A DNA stretch of 25,420 bases, from positions 2,172,886 to 2,198,305 of the forward strand of contig BFEA01000070.1 of NCBI GenBank assembly GCA_003427395.1. Direction: 5' to 3'. Position numbers and translations under genes: made by a program. Source of the DNA: Chara braunii (taxonomy: Eukaryota > Streptophyta > Charophyceae > Charales > Characeae). The notes beneath the pieces were generated by a model. It saw only the letters and a program-made list of their open reading frames with translations, did not search any database and was not told the origin of the DNA. Within the stretch, counting starts at the first letter, position 1. Every line of letters starts with the position of its first letter. Of this stretch, positions 9,532-19,214 are shown piece by piece.

Positions 9532-11458
9532 AGCCTGGAAGTGCGAAAAGGGGTGTGCCAAGGATTTTAGGAAAGTGGGGGCGGAGTCCCAGGTCGGAAC
9601 TGGAATCTCCTATGTCCAGTTTCAGGGGTGGAAGTGCAAGTGTCTTCTGGCTCAAAGTTGGGGCGATGACCGATCGTGCGGCCTGGGCCGGGGTGGGGTG
9701 CTACGGGTGTCTCTGTGGGAGTGTTCGTACCGCTGCCGTCCATCGCAAGTCTCGGGGTCCGATGAAGATGAGTTGGGTTATCATCGCCCTGTCCTGGGAT
9801 GGGTTCGTTGCTTGACCCTCGCCTGCCGATACTCGCCGGGCTGTCGACACTCTGAGCATGGCGGACGGGGCCAGAATCGGACTGTGGAATCCCAGGGGAT
9901 TACGAGTAACCGGTGGTAGGGGAGGACGGTATAGTAGGGAGGGAAGTCGGTGGTGATGGCAACGAAGCTTGGAGTTAGAAGATATTGCTGGTTTTGGATG
10001 TCGGGATAATCGGGAATTCGCTGGTCTCGGTTGTGATTGCCAGCTGGAAGTCGCCCCTGCACAGTCGCTCGTTTTCAGTCTGGCGGGGGTATTCAAGGTG
10101 CTCAGGGTTCCGTAAGTGGCGATGTTGTCGGATCCGCTGCCGGCGGATCTGTTCCCTCTCCCAATACGCTTGGTATTCTGGGCCCCTCAGGCTTTTGCGA
10201 TCGGTGATCCAGAAAGGGGAATCTATCGCCATGTCTCGTTCAACCGAATTCATGCACACACATCGTAGCTGGCTTTTTCAGGCGCGCGTGTAGATGGCAA
10301 GTCTGCAGGCGGCTGCTGTCTCACACGTGCGTGCGCACCGACTAGTTGATCAGATCCTAACTACGCAAATAACCAAGGAGCGATCCGTCAGCGTATCGGC
10401 TCCACCATGCAGCTAGTTCCCTCAGGCTATCAATCTCATTCCGTTTTGGATTTTCACAAAGCATACACACCCAACTGTCCCCGTATGTCAGAGGGCGTCG
10501 GGACCTTAATTTGTCCCGACCCGTATCGCAGATGGGGATTTCATCATTCATCTCGATATCTGTCGTGCTAAGTCCATTCGGGGTTGCGGGACGGCCTCGT
10601 GGGTGCGCGTGTAAGTTGCGCTCGTCAGATCGCACTTACACGGGGACTCGCGGGGTTGGTCCGTTGTGGATCGATCTATCAGCCAATCACCTATGCAAAA
10701 GAAGGTTCATGTAATCATGCAATAATCTCTCAGCCATTCTTATTCGAGCAAAAAGCAGTTATGTGACCATCAGGTGGAAGATCCGCAACACAACTCCCTT
10801 TGATTCACAATATGACATGGCCTGTCGATATCTCATCGCCATCCAGACATACATTGAAGCACTGCAACAGCATCAAACTTTTTTCATCTGCCAATCAAGC
10901 GGGGATAGATCGGCGCTGCAAGCGCTGGGTAATCCCGGGGGTATTGCGCCAAACATTGGGTATTCAAGCATTACCAGATCATCAAGTTCATCCCATGGAG
11001 CGAGTACAAAATAAAACAGGAAGGACAAACATTAAACCCATACATTACACGATAGCAAGCCGAAAGAAACGTCGAAATGCAAAACAGGGGCGTCTCGTCC
11101 GAAGCCAAAATTTTATATACAAGGATTGAGAAAGGACAAGAAAAGATTACACTCCCACACCCATCTTTCTTCGCTCTTTTTTCCTTCCTTAGGCGGACAG
11201 TCCGTCGTCTCGCACCCACCAACGAAGTTGTCACCCACTTAGTCCGCATGCGCCCATCAGGCTCGCCCGTGCGCCACAATCCGTCGTGGCCTAGACGTCA
11301 ACCCCGCGCACTTGGCACCAGCTCGTCGGGTCATCCAACTCCCACATCAACTCACCTCTTACTTTGCTCATTAGCCGACCCTCACTGATTGCGCTAACCT
11401 CGAGCTTCCATTTTTTTTTTTAAGAGAGCTATCTAATCGCAACGACGAAATTTATAGC
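9532..11458. other. No supported gene; GC-rich then mixed sequence
   Basis: Both strands have open stretches (for example minus 9975-10259 and 10357-10635, plus 10763-11014). They overlap each other in competing frames, and none shows a motif I can name. No tandem repeat, splice-site pattern or RNA gene is recognised. Confidence 0.35.
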
Positions 11459-12139
11459 ATGCATGAGTGCGCGAAGAGTGCGAGATTGAAGGGATTGGAA
11501 AGAGGAGAAGGGAAGGCAGTGCCCGCATTCTGCATGGCCAGACCGCGAGGTGGGGGACGTAGCCACACTCCACGCATCAATCCGATCATGCAGCGCGTCG
11601 CCCAATTAGACGTAGCAAAAAAGAAGGAGGCGGGAAGAAGGCGAAAGAAGAAAGATACAGTTACAATGGTGCCCGCCCAAAAATTACAGTTGCATGCAAG
11701 ATTAAGGCGCCGTCTAGCCAGAACTTCGTTCCCGCCGCAGGAAATGCGCGCAAGAAAGAGGCGTCACTCAGCAAGAAATTCAAAAAGTCCTAAATTTATA
11801 TGTGAACTCGAAATTGCAACAAAAAAATTCCGACGAGACGGAAGAAAAACAAAGAAAAATGTAAAAGAAATCAAAATTCCGAGAGCCCTCGGGGGCTCGT
11901 CATTAGTTGAAAGCTCCTGCGCGATTATCTCGCCAAAAATCTCAGTTCCCCCCTTTTACTCTCAGCAGAGCAAGAAAGAACCATCGCCAACCGTTATTGA
12001 TCGCGCCCAACGGGGCGCGCACATTCAACCGTCTGCCCCGGGCCTGTCCCATCACCGCCGAAAGGGAAGGAGCGAAGCGAAGGAAAAGAAAGAAGTGAGG
12101 ACACCGACGCAATTTTTCCGTCGATCCCACTCCCCGTAA
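11459..12139 (+). CDS. Hypothetical basic protein, 226 codons
   Basis: The longest intact ORF outside the mobile elements. The product is rich in Lys and Arg (KKKEAGRRRKKKD, RKRRHSARNSKSPKF), with a Ser/Pro/His-rich C-terminus (GLSHHRRKGRSEAKEKKEV). No domain, signal peptide or membrane segment is seen. A second Met lies a few residues in. No homologue comes to mind. Composition alone could arise from purine-rich non-coding DNA, so this is listed as possible rather than established. Confidence 0.2.
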   Translation: MHECAKSARLKGLERGEGKAVPAFCMARPRGGGRSHTPRINPIMQRVAQLDVAKKKEAGRRRKKKDTVTMVPAQKLQLHARLRRRLARTSFPPQEMRARKRRHSARNSKSPKFICELEIATKKFRRDGRKTKKNVKEIKIPRALGGSSLVESSCAIISPKISVPPFYSQQSKKEPSPTVIDRAQRGAHIQPSAPGLSHHRRKGRSEAKEKKEVRTPTQFFRRSHSP

Positions 12140-12804
12140 TTTGCCCAACCCTCCCATCTCAGGACCCCTCATTGGCATCGTGCAGAAAGTCGCGCGGTAC
12201 AGAAAGTGGTTCGTCACAACAGCTCCAGGCACAGAGTGCAGTAAGACATGCATGGACCCAGAGTTGTCGTTTCAAACGGGAACCACTGAATCTTGATTTA
12301 CAAATCTTACCAACAACAGAATTTTGCGAACGACGTTTTATTTTTTTTTAACAAAATCCCCCACTAGTGTTAGTGGTGCTGATAAGAGCAGACACCACTA
12401 GCACCTGGGGAGAGGCTCCATCTATTGGTGGGGAGCGTCACCTGCTGGAAACCGGGTCCAGCGTCCCTTATACATACTGAACTTAGAGTACATCCGAAAA
12501 CAGTTATGAAGTATTCCTGCCAGCATTGATTACCCTTAGATAAGGGGATTGACTGAGCAGGGTAGTGGAAGGAGGGGGGGACCTCTTCGCCTTAAATCAG
12601 GCGTCAAATGCCCAACTATATCCTAGTTCCTCCCTCCCCTTAAGATGTATTGAGTCTGTACCTGCTGGAAATTGGGTCGAGCGTCCCGTTGCTTGTTTTC
12701 ACTTCCCTGAGGGGCACGGGGGGGACAGTACGTAGTTACTTTTTTTTTCCGCCCCAGGGCTCGGACTGCCTCATCAGCGTCCCTCCACATCATATCACAT
12801 ATTT
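12140..12804. other. No gene; short direct repeat
   Basis: A 27-base direct repeat, CCTGCTGGAA(A)..GGGTC.AGCGTCCC, occurs at 12441-12467 and 12661-12687 with three mismatches. Between the copies is a TTACCC...GGGG palindromic area near 12530-12550. T-rich runs at 12341-12350 and 12740-12748. No coding sequence is recognised before the mitochondrial fragment. Confidence 0.45.
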
Positions 12805-12975
12805 ATGCAGACATCGGCGAACGACATCAAATATTGCTATGGATTGTTTTTTTTTGCATCTTTTGCAGTGGAAGTACCTACGGTATCAGTTCATATTTGG
12901 TTTCCTGAAGCTCATGTAGAAGCACCCACCGCTGGATCTGTTATCTTATCGGGAATGCTCGTAAATTCGGGAACT
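12805..12975 (+). pseudogene. nad4: Mitochondrial nad4 fragment (NADH dehydrogenase subunit 4)
   Basis: The frame starting at 12805 reads [20 protein letters not shown], then [20 protein letters not shown]. This is the conserved central transmembrane core of complex I subunit ND4 (usual form [21 protein letters not shown]). Only about 55 of roughly 490 residues are present. Substitutions at usually invariant sites (VPMVPVHIW to VPTVSVHIW) suggest it is no longer selected. AT-rich codon use contrasts with the GC-richer flanks. It runs without a stop into an rps3 fragment. Confidence 0.85.
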
Positions 12976-13197
12976 TTGATTGCACAAAAAATATGGAACA
13001 AATTGGAACAAAAACATCATTTCGTCAAATTTGTAGATCTATTTTCACAAATTGAAAATTGCAATCATGTGAAAGGAATTCGCATTAGTTGTTCAGGTTG
13101 GAACAATGGTGCAGAGATTGCTAACACTGAATGCAGAAAATATGGTCAAACATCTTTACATGTGTTCTCAGATAAATTAGATTATGCTCAGGCTAAC
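12972..13197 (+). pseudogene. rps3: Mitochondrial rps3 C-terminal fragment (ribosomal protein uS3)
   Basis: In the same frame as nad4: [14 protein letters not shown], then [34 protein letters not shown] and DKLDYAQA. This is the KH/C-terminal region of organellar uS3 in its plant/algal mitochondrial form (KGIRI.CSGRL.GAEIA.TEC.KYG). The SGRL to SGWN change and the loss of the final YGILGVKVW indicate a pseudogene. The frame stops at 13249-13251 after unrelated residues. Confidence 0.85.
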
Positions 13198-13281
13198 CCA
13201 AGGGACTTGATTTTGTGCCTTCCATTTCACGGCATGATTTTGGGTACTTAAGAGAGATATCCCATTATGACTTTTAGTGTT

Positions 13282-13535
13282 TCACACCTGCTGATTAAGC
13301 TCTAGTTTAAGCTCTTCAGATAAGAATTGAGTCACCAACATTTTGATATCCACAGCATCTGCTTTGGATCCTGCTGCTATGATAATAACAAAATCATCAG
13401 CATATCTTATATAGAAGAGTCTTTTGAAACCCAGGTCCATTGGATCTGATGAAGTATTCCATATGGTTCGCCGGTTGCCGTTTCTTGTCGTTTGAAGAGC
13501 GGAAACTCTTACCCCCCAAATATTAGATAAATGCC
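13282..13535 (-). pseudogene. Group II intron reverse transcriptase/maturase fragment, minus strand
   Basis: The minus-strand frame reads NGNRRTIWNTSSDPMDLGFK, RLFYIRYADDFVIIIAAGSK and ADAVDIKMLVTQFLSEELKLELN before a TGA at 13284-13282. YADDF is RT motif 5 (catalytic YxDD). The P-M-D-x-x-F-K-R-L lead-in and the FL.EELKLELN helix are characteristic of organellar group II intron-encoded proteins. Read-through similarity (NTKSHNGIS) may continue to about 13230. Intron RNA domains V/VI are not seen. Lying next to nad4 and rps3 pieces, it is most simply part of the same mitochondrial-derived segment. The start is undefined; the frame stays open beyond 13535. Confidence 0.8.
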
Positions 13536-13900
13536 AAAATACCCCTAATTTCCTCCTAAATGATTTGGGTAGCGCGGAATGCCTTTTCGCACAGAATTTT
13601 TTGCCTTATACAACTGTTGTCCGGTTGAGGTGCGTAATTTCTACCCAACGCCGCAAGGACCCAGGACAACGGCGGTGCAGTCCGCGAACCCATGTGTTAT
13701 ACCCAACGCAGCAAGGACCCCGGAAAACGGTTTTGCGGTCCACACACACATGCCTCCCAAGAACCTGTCGTATTGACCCAGAAAACGCTCGTAGTCAACT
13801 ATGAATTAGACGGTGCATCTTCCTGGAGAAGATGGTCTCCTACACCCATTTCTTGTCCCCCCAGTGTAAACGACGAGTGCTAGCCTCTGTGGGAAGTTGC
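13536..13900. other. Intergenic, short interspersed repeats
   Basis: ACCCAACGC(C/A)GCA(A)GGACCC recurs at about 13643 and 13699, and GAAAACG(G/C)T at about 13721 and 13783, giving a diverged ~56-base tandem pair. The overlapping short ORFs lack motifs. Confidence 0.4.
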
Positions 13901-13904
13901 ACTG

Positions 13905-14275
13905 TATCCAGCGGCCTAGCTCAGTTGGTAAGGCACGCAAGTCGCATTCAGGAGCTCTTGGGTTCAATCCCCGTTGGCCTCATGTACCTTCCTGGGCAAG
14001 CTTGGCACCCGCCACCTAGAGATATGTCGTTGGTCCCCCAGAGTGGCATTGAGCAGAGACTGCTGATATTCATAGAGGAGGGGACCGGAGGGGAGGCACA
14101 GTGACTGGTCCATCGAAGAAACTCCGTCTTGATGCTACCGATTGACCCCTGGCCGGTATCGCCCGTTGCTGTAGCAGGTATCGCACCTGCTGGTGGGTGC
14201 AGCTCCCCGCATGTTACCTCGTTGAAAGCTTGAGCACGGGTGTGGCTGCTACGGGGTTCCTGTAACATTATAATG
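13905..14275 (+). mobile_element. tRNA-derived SINE candidate
   Basis: TAGCTCAGTTGG (13918-13929) is a perfect Pol III A box and GGTTCAATCCC (about 13961-13971) a perfect B box, with tRNA-like spacing. Acceptor-stem and T-stem pairing is poor, so this is not a functional tRNA. A ~300-bp unrelated body follows, containing an AGCAGGT/ACCTGCT hairpin at 14173-14191. It ends near TAATGACAATAA at 14272-14282, like a simple-repeat SINE tail. No target-site duplication could be confirmed. Confidence 0.5.
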
Positions 14276-14301
14276 ACAATAAGAGGGACCTGAAAGACCG
14301 T

Positions 14302-14415
14302 CCTGTCCAGATTCCACAGGTACTTGAATCATTGGTTGTCTTTCATAGGTAAACAAGGCTGTCATGTTCAGATTCCACAGGTACTTGAATTGGTTGCCTT
14401 GCACAGGCAAACACA
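14302..14415 (+). repeat. 61-bp tandem duplication
   Basis: CAGATTCCACAGGTACTTGAAT occurs at about 14308 and 14369, followed in both by TTGGTTG(T/C)CTT...CA(T/C)AGG(T/C)AAACA. Two diverged copies. Confidence 0.75.
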
Positions 14416-15170
14416 AAGTCCATCTATGCAACAAAGATTTTTTTGGATTCGTTGCATGGAAGTTCCAGTCTCAGTATTAGGACTATTGAAAGGGGCGGTG
14501 TCGGGCGCAATCGGTCCAGCACCGCACGGGGCGGCGCGGGACCCTCTCGGCCGCGTCACGCAGGAGTTCGTTTTTAGAACCCTTCGTCGCAATAAACATG
14601 GAGCTTCCACGAGCCGCTCCGACCGGGTGCGCCAGCCATACCTCTCACGAGCCCCTACGACAGGATAGGGCCTACGCGAGGCACGACTTACCTACACCTT
14701 ACGGGAGTTGTCACCTCCCTTCGGTGGGCGTATCCCCGCTGAGCTACCAGTCCACAGTACGAAAGCTAATCAGCTGCAATCGCAGAGGTGGACCAGCCGA
14801 GGGCGTTTCTCGTTCGCTGTAGCATAGGGGGTACGCGCGGTAATACGCCTCTATTGGACCCGCACGCGAACCGACATCTTGGGGGGGCTGAGGTCCCAAG
14901 CGCGACTCATCGTCGGTCGACTAGGACGCTTCCCACACACCACGCGCACTCCACGTTACGAACACAAGGACATAAAAANATGTACACGCACACGTACGAA
15001 ACGACACAACACAAACAACGCGACAACGCTCCTAGCCCCTCAGTAGCCGTCCCATAACCTTTCGGACGCAAAAATCGGATAGCCGTCGCGCGCGGGACTT
15101 AGGATAAAAACGCGCGGATGCAGGGCCTACTCATATTGACTCGCAATGCAAACGTACGCAANCAGTCGCA
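14416..15170. other. No supported gene; GC-rich
   Basis: The open frame 14324-14668 (GLLKGAVSGAIGPAPHG...) has no recognisable domain. The minus strand near 14740-14725 has a TAGCTCAGCGG A-box-like match without a B box. No further feature is seen. Confidence 0.3.
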
Positions 15171-15344
15171 ATGATGGCGTATTATGTAGTGCCCATAATC
15201 AAGCGGTCCCTNGTGGATCCGAGTACCGCTTATGACGCTCAAGTGTCAGACTTGAAGTNTCGTGAGGGCCTAACCCTTCACGACATTGCACGGCTGAAGG
15301 AAATNGTCGTGCAACTGCCGCTACGCCTTAGGCTCTTGACCTGA
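15171..15344 (+). CDS. Small unrecognised ORF (57 aa)
   Basis: Starts MMAYYVVPIIKRSLVDPSTA and ends QLPLRLRLLT before TGA 15342-15344, with two N-containing codons. The composition is protein-like, with no known family. It may be a remnant of a longer element gene, since the surroundings are repeat-like. Confidence 0.15.
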   Translation: MMAYYVVPIIKRSXVDPSTAYDAQVSDLKXREGLTLHDIARLKEXVVQLPLRLRLLT

Positions 15345-15369
15345 GCGTCTCGGTAGGCAAATCAAATAG

Positions 15370-15402
15370 GCTCTGCGCGAGGGAAGACCTCCCCCGCAGA
15401 GC
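15370..15402. other. Strong hairpin
   Basis: GCTCTGCG (15370-15377) pairs with CGCAGAGC (15395-15402), with an inner GAGG/CCTC helix (15379-15382 / 15388-15391) and loop GAAGA. Confidence 0.75.
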
Positions 15403-16006
15403 TTAGGGCTTGGGATGTCCTGGACAAGGACCTCGAATCCNAGCCCAGGACCAAACGTCCGACCAAGAAAAATCAACAAGCAGGAACAAAAAAAAATAGA
15501 AGTAGGAGTCTCCTCTAAGTTCCTCNGTCCCAACTTCTGAGTGGGGCTTTAATATGNAGATTCTTCAACCCATGCGAACATTCATCCCAAGTATACCCAT
15601 GTATACGTATATANGGGTTAAATATGTGACGATCGCTCCTCATGGTTTCGCTGGGATTTCTCACAATAATACGTATATGTGTGATCGCAGGCAACCAAAT
15701 CCAGAATCTGATTCACAGCACATACCTGCCATCACATCAACGAACCAAATCAACAGTCCACACACTACACGGAGTCAACCNCAACCACCTTCGACATTCA
15801 TACCCTTCGCTTTAGCCATGCAAGCCCCAAACCTCCTGTCCAACCAACCTTAATCAAATACTCAGTACCTTTGTTAAATGGNCAGTCAATAAAACTCCGG
15901 GTGAAACCTTAATAAAACAACGAAAATCACTTGGGCTAAAGCCTTTTAGGTTGAGTGTAGAGGGAGAGTTGAAATTGAGTCGTAAACCGACGAATCGGCA
16001 ACCGAC
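15403..16006. other. No supported gene; hairpin-bearing non-coding DNA
   Basis: Contains a small GTCCT/AGGAC hairpin near 15416-15430 and several single Ns. Open stretches lack motifs. Nothing else is recognised. Confidence 0.35.
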
Positions 16007-16046
16007 CTGTTATCTGTGATAACAGATGATGATCCTCAAGGGATCA
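16007..16046. other. Two adjacent hairpins
   Basis: CTGTTATC (16007-16014) / GATAACAG (16018-16025) with loop TGT, then TGATCC (16030-16035) / GGATCA (16041-16046) with loop TCAAG. Further GGATC motifs follow to 16085. Confidence 0.7.
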
Positions 16047-16314
16047 AGCTGGATCTAACCCCGAACTTGGATCAAAGGATCGAAAAGACCTGTAACACAT
16101 NGCAGGCCAATCCCCAAGCTAAGATCATAAGTGTATGGAGAATACAGCTCCATAATACATCCTCAATTAAAATCTCTTTATAAGNTAAGCCTCANTNTAC
16201 TTTTTAAGTCAGTGCTTAAGTCAAAGGTAGGTCAACTATAGAATCCCCCCCCATTCTGGGTGGATCGCCTGAATTTTCACCTGTCAAAATATAACCTATC
16301 TCCTCTACACTAAG

Positions 16315-16870
16315 AAAAAAATTTCGGCAGCGCTTCCCGTANGAAAAGTGNCTTTTCAGAATTTATATAAGCCTAGATATAAGTAATTTTTAACTCTGGA
16401 AAGCCAAAATTTGTCTAACTCTCTGAATTAGCANAAATTTGGGCAGCATTCCCTCTAGAAAAGGAGACTTTCCAGATTTATACTAAGTCAGATATGAACT
16501 CGAACAACAGCTCGAGCTCAACTTTTTAAGCTAAATTTTAACTAACTCCTTAATTTTGTGGAAATTTCGGCAGCACTTCCTCTAGAAAGGTGCTATTCCA
16601 AAATTTATACAAGGCTAAGTTCGGAATTTTGAGAGTAACTTTGGTTTCTCAAAGTCCAATTTTGTCTAGCCCCCTGAATTAGTAAAAATCTGGGCCGCAC
16701 TTCCTCTAGAAAANGAGACTTTCCAGATTTATACTAATCCATATATGGAAAAGACAAGCTGAACTCTGACAAGTCAAAAGTTGACTAACTTCTTGATTTG
16801 TAGAAATTTCGGCAGCGCTTCCCGTAGGGAAAGTAGCTTGTNAAGATTTATACAAGGCCAAGAATAAGAA
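16315..16870 (+). repeat. Five-copy ~120-bp tandem repeat
   Basis: The GG(C)AGC / GGCCGC cores lie at 16326, 16442, 16569, 16693 and 16811 (spacings 116, 127, 124, 118). Each unit begins AAAT(T/C)(T/C).GGCAGC(A/G)CTTCC, then (C/T)(C/T).TAGAAA in four units, then GATTTATAC(T/A)A. A (T/G)CTAACTC.(T)TGAATT block precedes each. Monomers are diverged. Similar short tandem arrays are common in untranslated regions of plant LTR retrotransposons; that origin is inference only. Confidence 0.8.
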
Positions 16871-17146
16871 AANATCTCAGAAAATGCAAAAATTAACCTA
16901 AGTAAAAAAAAGTTGTTACAGAAAATGCACGAATTGACACTAACTCCTATAGCTCTAGCACGTGGCGAGCAACTATAGCAACTACCTATGGTAATGAAAC
17001 TTAAACAAACTAGCCGTCTCATCCGGTCACATGCAAACCAAACCACCAATGTAAGTACTTCTCGCCACCCCAAGTTTATTCCATATCGATAGTTCATGAA
17101 TCTTCAAGTTCTTTGAACCCTTATGCCCATCTTACATAGGACATAG

Positions 17147-17845
17147 AGCTGGACCATTCACCATGGAAACAATGCCCAGCTTGTCTTTATGATATACACG
17201 AACAGGTTTCACAACTACTTTTCTCTTCCTTTGGGCAAATGACTAGGCCATTCGCCATGGAAACAATGCCTAGCCGCCCTGAGCTGTTTAGTATCCAAAA
17301 TTTAGTATTTTTCTGACTTTGTTTTCAAAAAGAAAAGGCAAATATGGGCAGGGGACTGAACCATTCACAGTAGAAACAATGTTCAGCTTGTCCAAAACTA
17401 TTTCCATTTATACTCTGTATTTTCCCTTCTTCTTCTTTTTTTTCTCTTAATGATATGGCTTAACGCTGGACCATTCACTGTAGAAACAATATCCAGCTGC
17501 CAGTTTACATGCACATATACATAAAGTACTTTCCTTTATACTCAGTTTATTTTATGTGCGTGGTTTTCAGGCTAAACCATTCACCATGGAAACAATGCTT
17601 AGCCTTAGACCAAAAAAATCCTCCCTNAGAATAAACAAAAATTTAAACCCCTTCAATCAGACAAACCCTCAGAGTTAACTAAGGTAACCAGGCCATTCAC
17701 AGTAGAAACAATGCCTGGCTCCCCAGAAAACAATCAAATAAACACTGCGACCAGGCCATTCACAGTAGAAACAATACCTGGTCCCTCAGAAAACAGCCAA
17801 ATAAAACACAGCCCTGAGCCATTCACAGTAGAAACAATGCTCAGG
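17147..17845. repeat. Eight-copy hairpin array with conserved loop and covarying stems
   Basis: Each unit has the core ATTC(A/G)C..T(G/A)GAAACAAT flanked by a unit-specific inverted repeat. Stems: AGCTGG/CCAGCT (17147-17152/17176-17181); CTAGGC/GCCTAG (17243/17268); CTGAAC/GTTCAG (17356/17381); GCTGGA/TCCAGC (17465/17492); GGCTAA/TTAGCC (17570/17599); CCAGGC/GCCTGG (17688/17713); GACCAGG/CCTGGTC (17749/17777); CCTGAGC/GCTCAGG (17813/17839). ATT/AAT inside the core extends the helix past a bulged C. Cores lie 94-116 bases apart, then 63 and 63. The loop centre is CCATGG, CAGTAG or CTGTAG. The function is unknown. Confidence 0.9.
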
Positions 17846-18022
17846 CTTTGGTTGACCCGGTCAAACGCATGCAAGACTGCCTTCCTCCCACCTTCCCCCA
17901 GTTCATGTCTTAGTTTGCTTTCAGACNAAACAATGCTCAGGCTTTGGTTGACCCGGTCAAACGCATGCAAGACTGCCTTCCTCCCACCTTCCCCCAGTTC
18001 ATGTCTTAGTCTGCTTTCAGAC
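17832..18022 (+). repeat. 95-bp tandem duplication joined by an N
   Basis: 17832-17926 is repeated at 17928-18022 with one visible difference (TTTGCTTTC versus CTGCTTTC). The single base between the copies is N (17927). The second copy holds only the right half of the eighth hairpin. It may be an unresolved assembly overlap rather than real DNA. Confidence 0.8.
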
Positions 18023-19214
18023 ATAAATAAACTGAAACTTACGCTTCACTCTCACACATTCTTTCCCTTTGATCTGATTGAGTCCTGAAAGCAAGTAATA
18101 ATCATAGGGACAATCGCATGCATACANCAATCATACTGCAGGGAGATAGGCAAACATGGGTAGNAGTGGGGTTGTACAGGTGGAAGNGGTTTTTACCTGA
18201 TGATTCCCTGCCTCCAGAACCTCGCCTAGGTTCCGGCAGAGCTCCCGCAATCNGTGGGTGGACTCCCCACAGAGTCTTGACGCGGTCCTACGGGTTGCAA
18301 TCCCGCCTGCCGCCTTCCTCTCAGATCAGGACCAGATTTAGAGGAAAGAGGATAGAAGTAGAAAATTTGAGACCCTCAGATGCAAGAAGGGTGNTGTCAG
18401 ACTCACTGGAGAGGGCTTTGTTATCTTGGTTCGCCTGAGGGCCCCGCAATGGCAGCCAACAACTAACAGCTTGACCAAGATCGCAGTAAACCGTTGAAGT
18501 ATAACCTCTGTCGACTCTTCGGTTCGCCGCAATACCTNTCTTCTAGCTCCAAACCGATTACCTCCCTGTGGTTCATACGTAGCCCCTAGACGCAACANCA
18601 ATGCCTTGCCACAATAGTGGCAATCCGCAGTTCGCAGTCCACAGCAATAGCCAGCGCAATGCGGTGGCCAGCAGTAACCGCCACAGTTTACAACATCAAC
18701 AACACACTGTGGTGGCCAGCAATTAGCAGCCACAGTCCAGGAGGCGAGCGCCGTGGCACACANCAATAGTCCTTCAGCAGTAGTAGTCAGCAGTCCGCAG
18801 TCCCGCAGTTCTGCAGTCCTGTAGCTCGCGGCCCACAGTCCACAGACCACCAGTCACAGTCGCTGGTCAATTTTCTGATAAGCCAGGGGGCGCAACGGCA
18901 ACAACACCTAGGCAGGCGATGCAGCAACGAAGGCGAAGACTGACGGCGGAGGGTCCGTAAGCACGGCATGCCCTCCAGCAGGTGAGCCCCCACTCACCCG
19001 GCTGGCCCTGCACTGCCCCCTCCGTGGGTGCTCTCCCTCTCTCTCTCTCTCTCTGTGCGCAGGCTTCAGCCAAACAGCGGAACGACGCAGGGGTCAACAT
19101 GTAAGTTTCCAACCTCGCTCCCTATCCGCAGCATCCCCCTTTCGCAGAAGTAGAACGTGGCCGGATTCATTCCGCCTCTCCCCTGTATTATTCCCTCTGC
19201 CTTTTGTCGAATGC
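18023..19214. other. No supported gene; CAG/CCACAG-rich low complexity
   Basis: Includes a GAACCT/AGGTTC hairpin (18217-18233), a GTGGG/CCCAC hairpin near 18254-18270 and a long stretch (about 18600-18860) of diverged CAGTCC/CCACAG/AGCAG words. A short (CT)n run lies at about 19030-19053. Apparent ORFs are low-complexity products. Confidence 0.5.

Noticed and set aside
13918-13990. Functional tRNA gene
   Set aside because: A and B boxes are perfect, but acceptor and T stems do not pair and no clean anticodon arm forms; a SINE head fits better.
14725-14740. tRNA on the minus strand (TAGCTCAGCGG)
   Set aside because: A-box-like match only; no B box or cloverleaf downstream.
16315-18022. CRISPR array
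   Set aside because: Repeats are diverged, spacing is irregular, there are no cas genes, and the genome is eukaryotic; the conserved part is a hairpin loop, not a fixed direct repeat.
18338-18850. 170-codon minus-strand ORF
   Set aside because: Made of low-complexity CAG/CCACAG words and several N codons; no domain.
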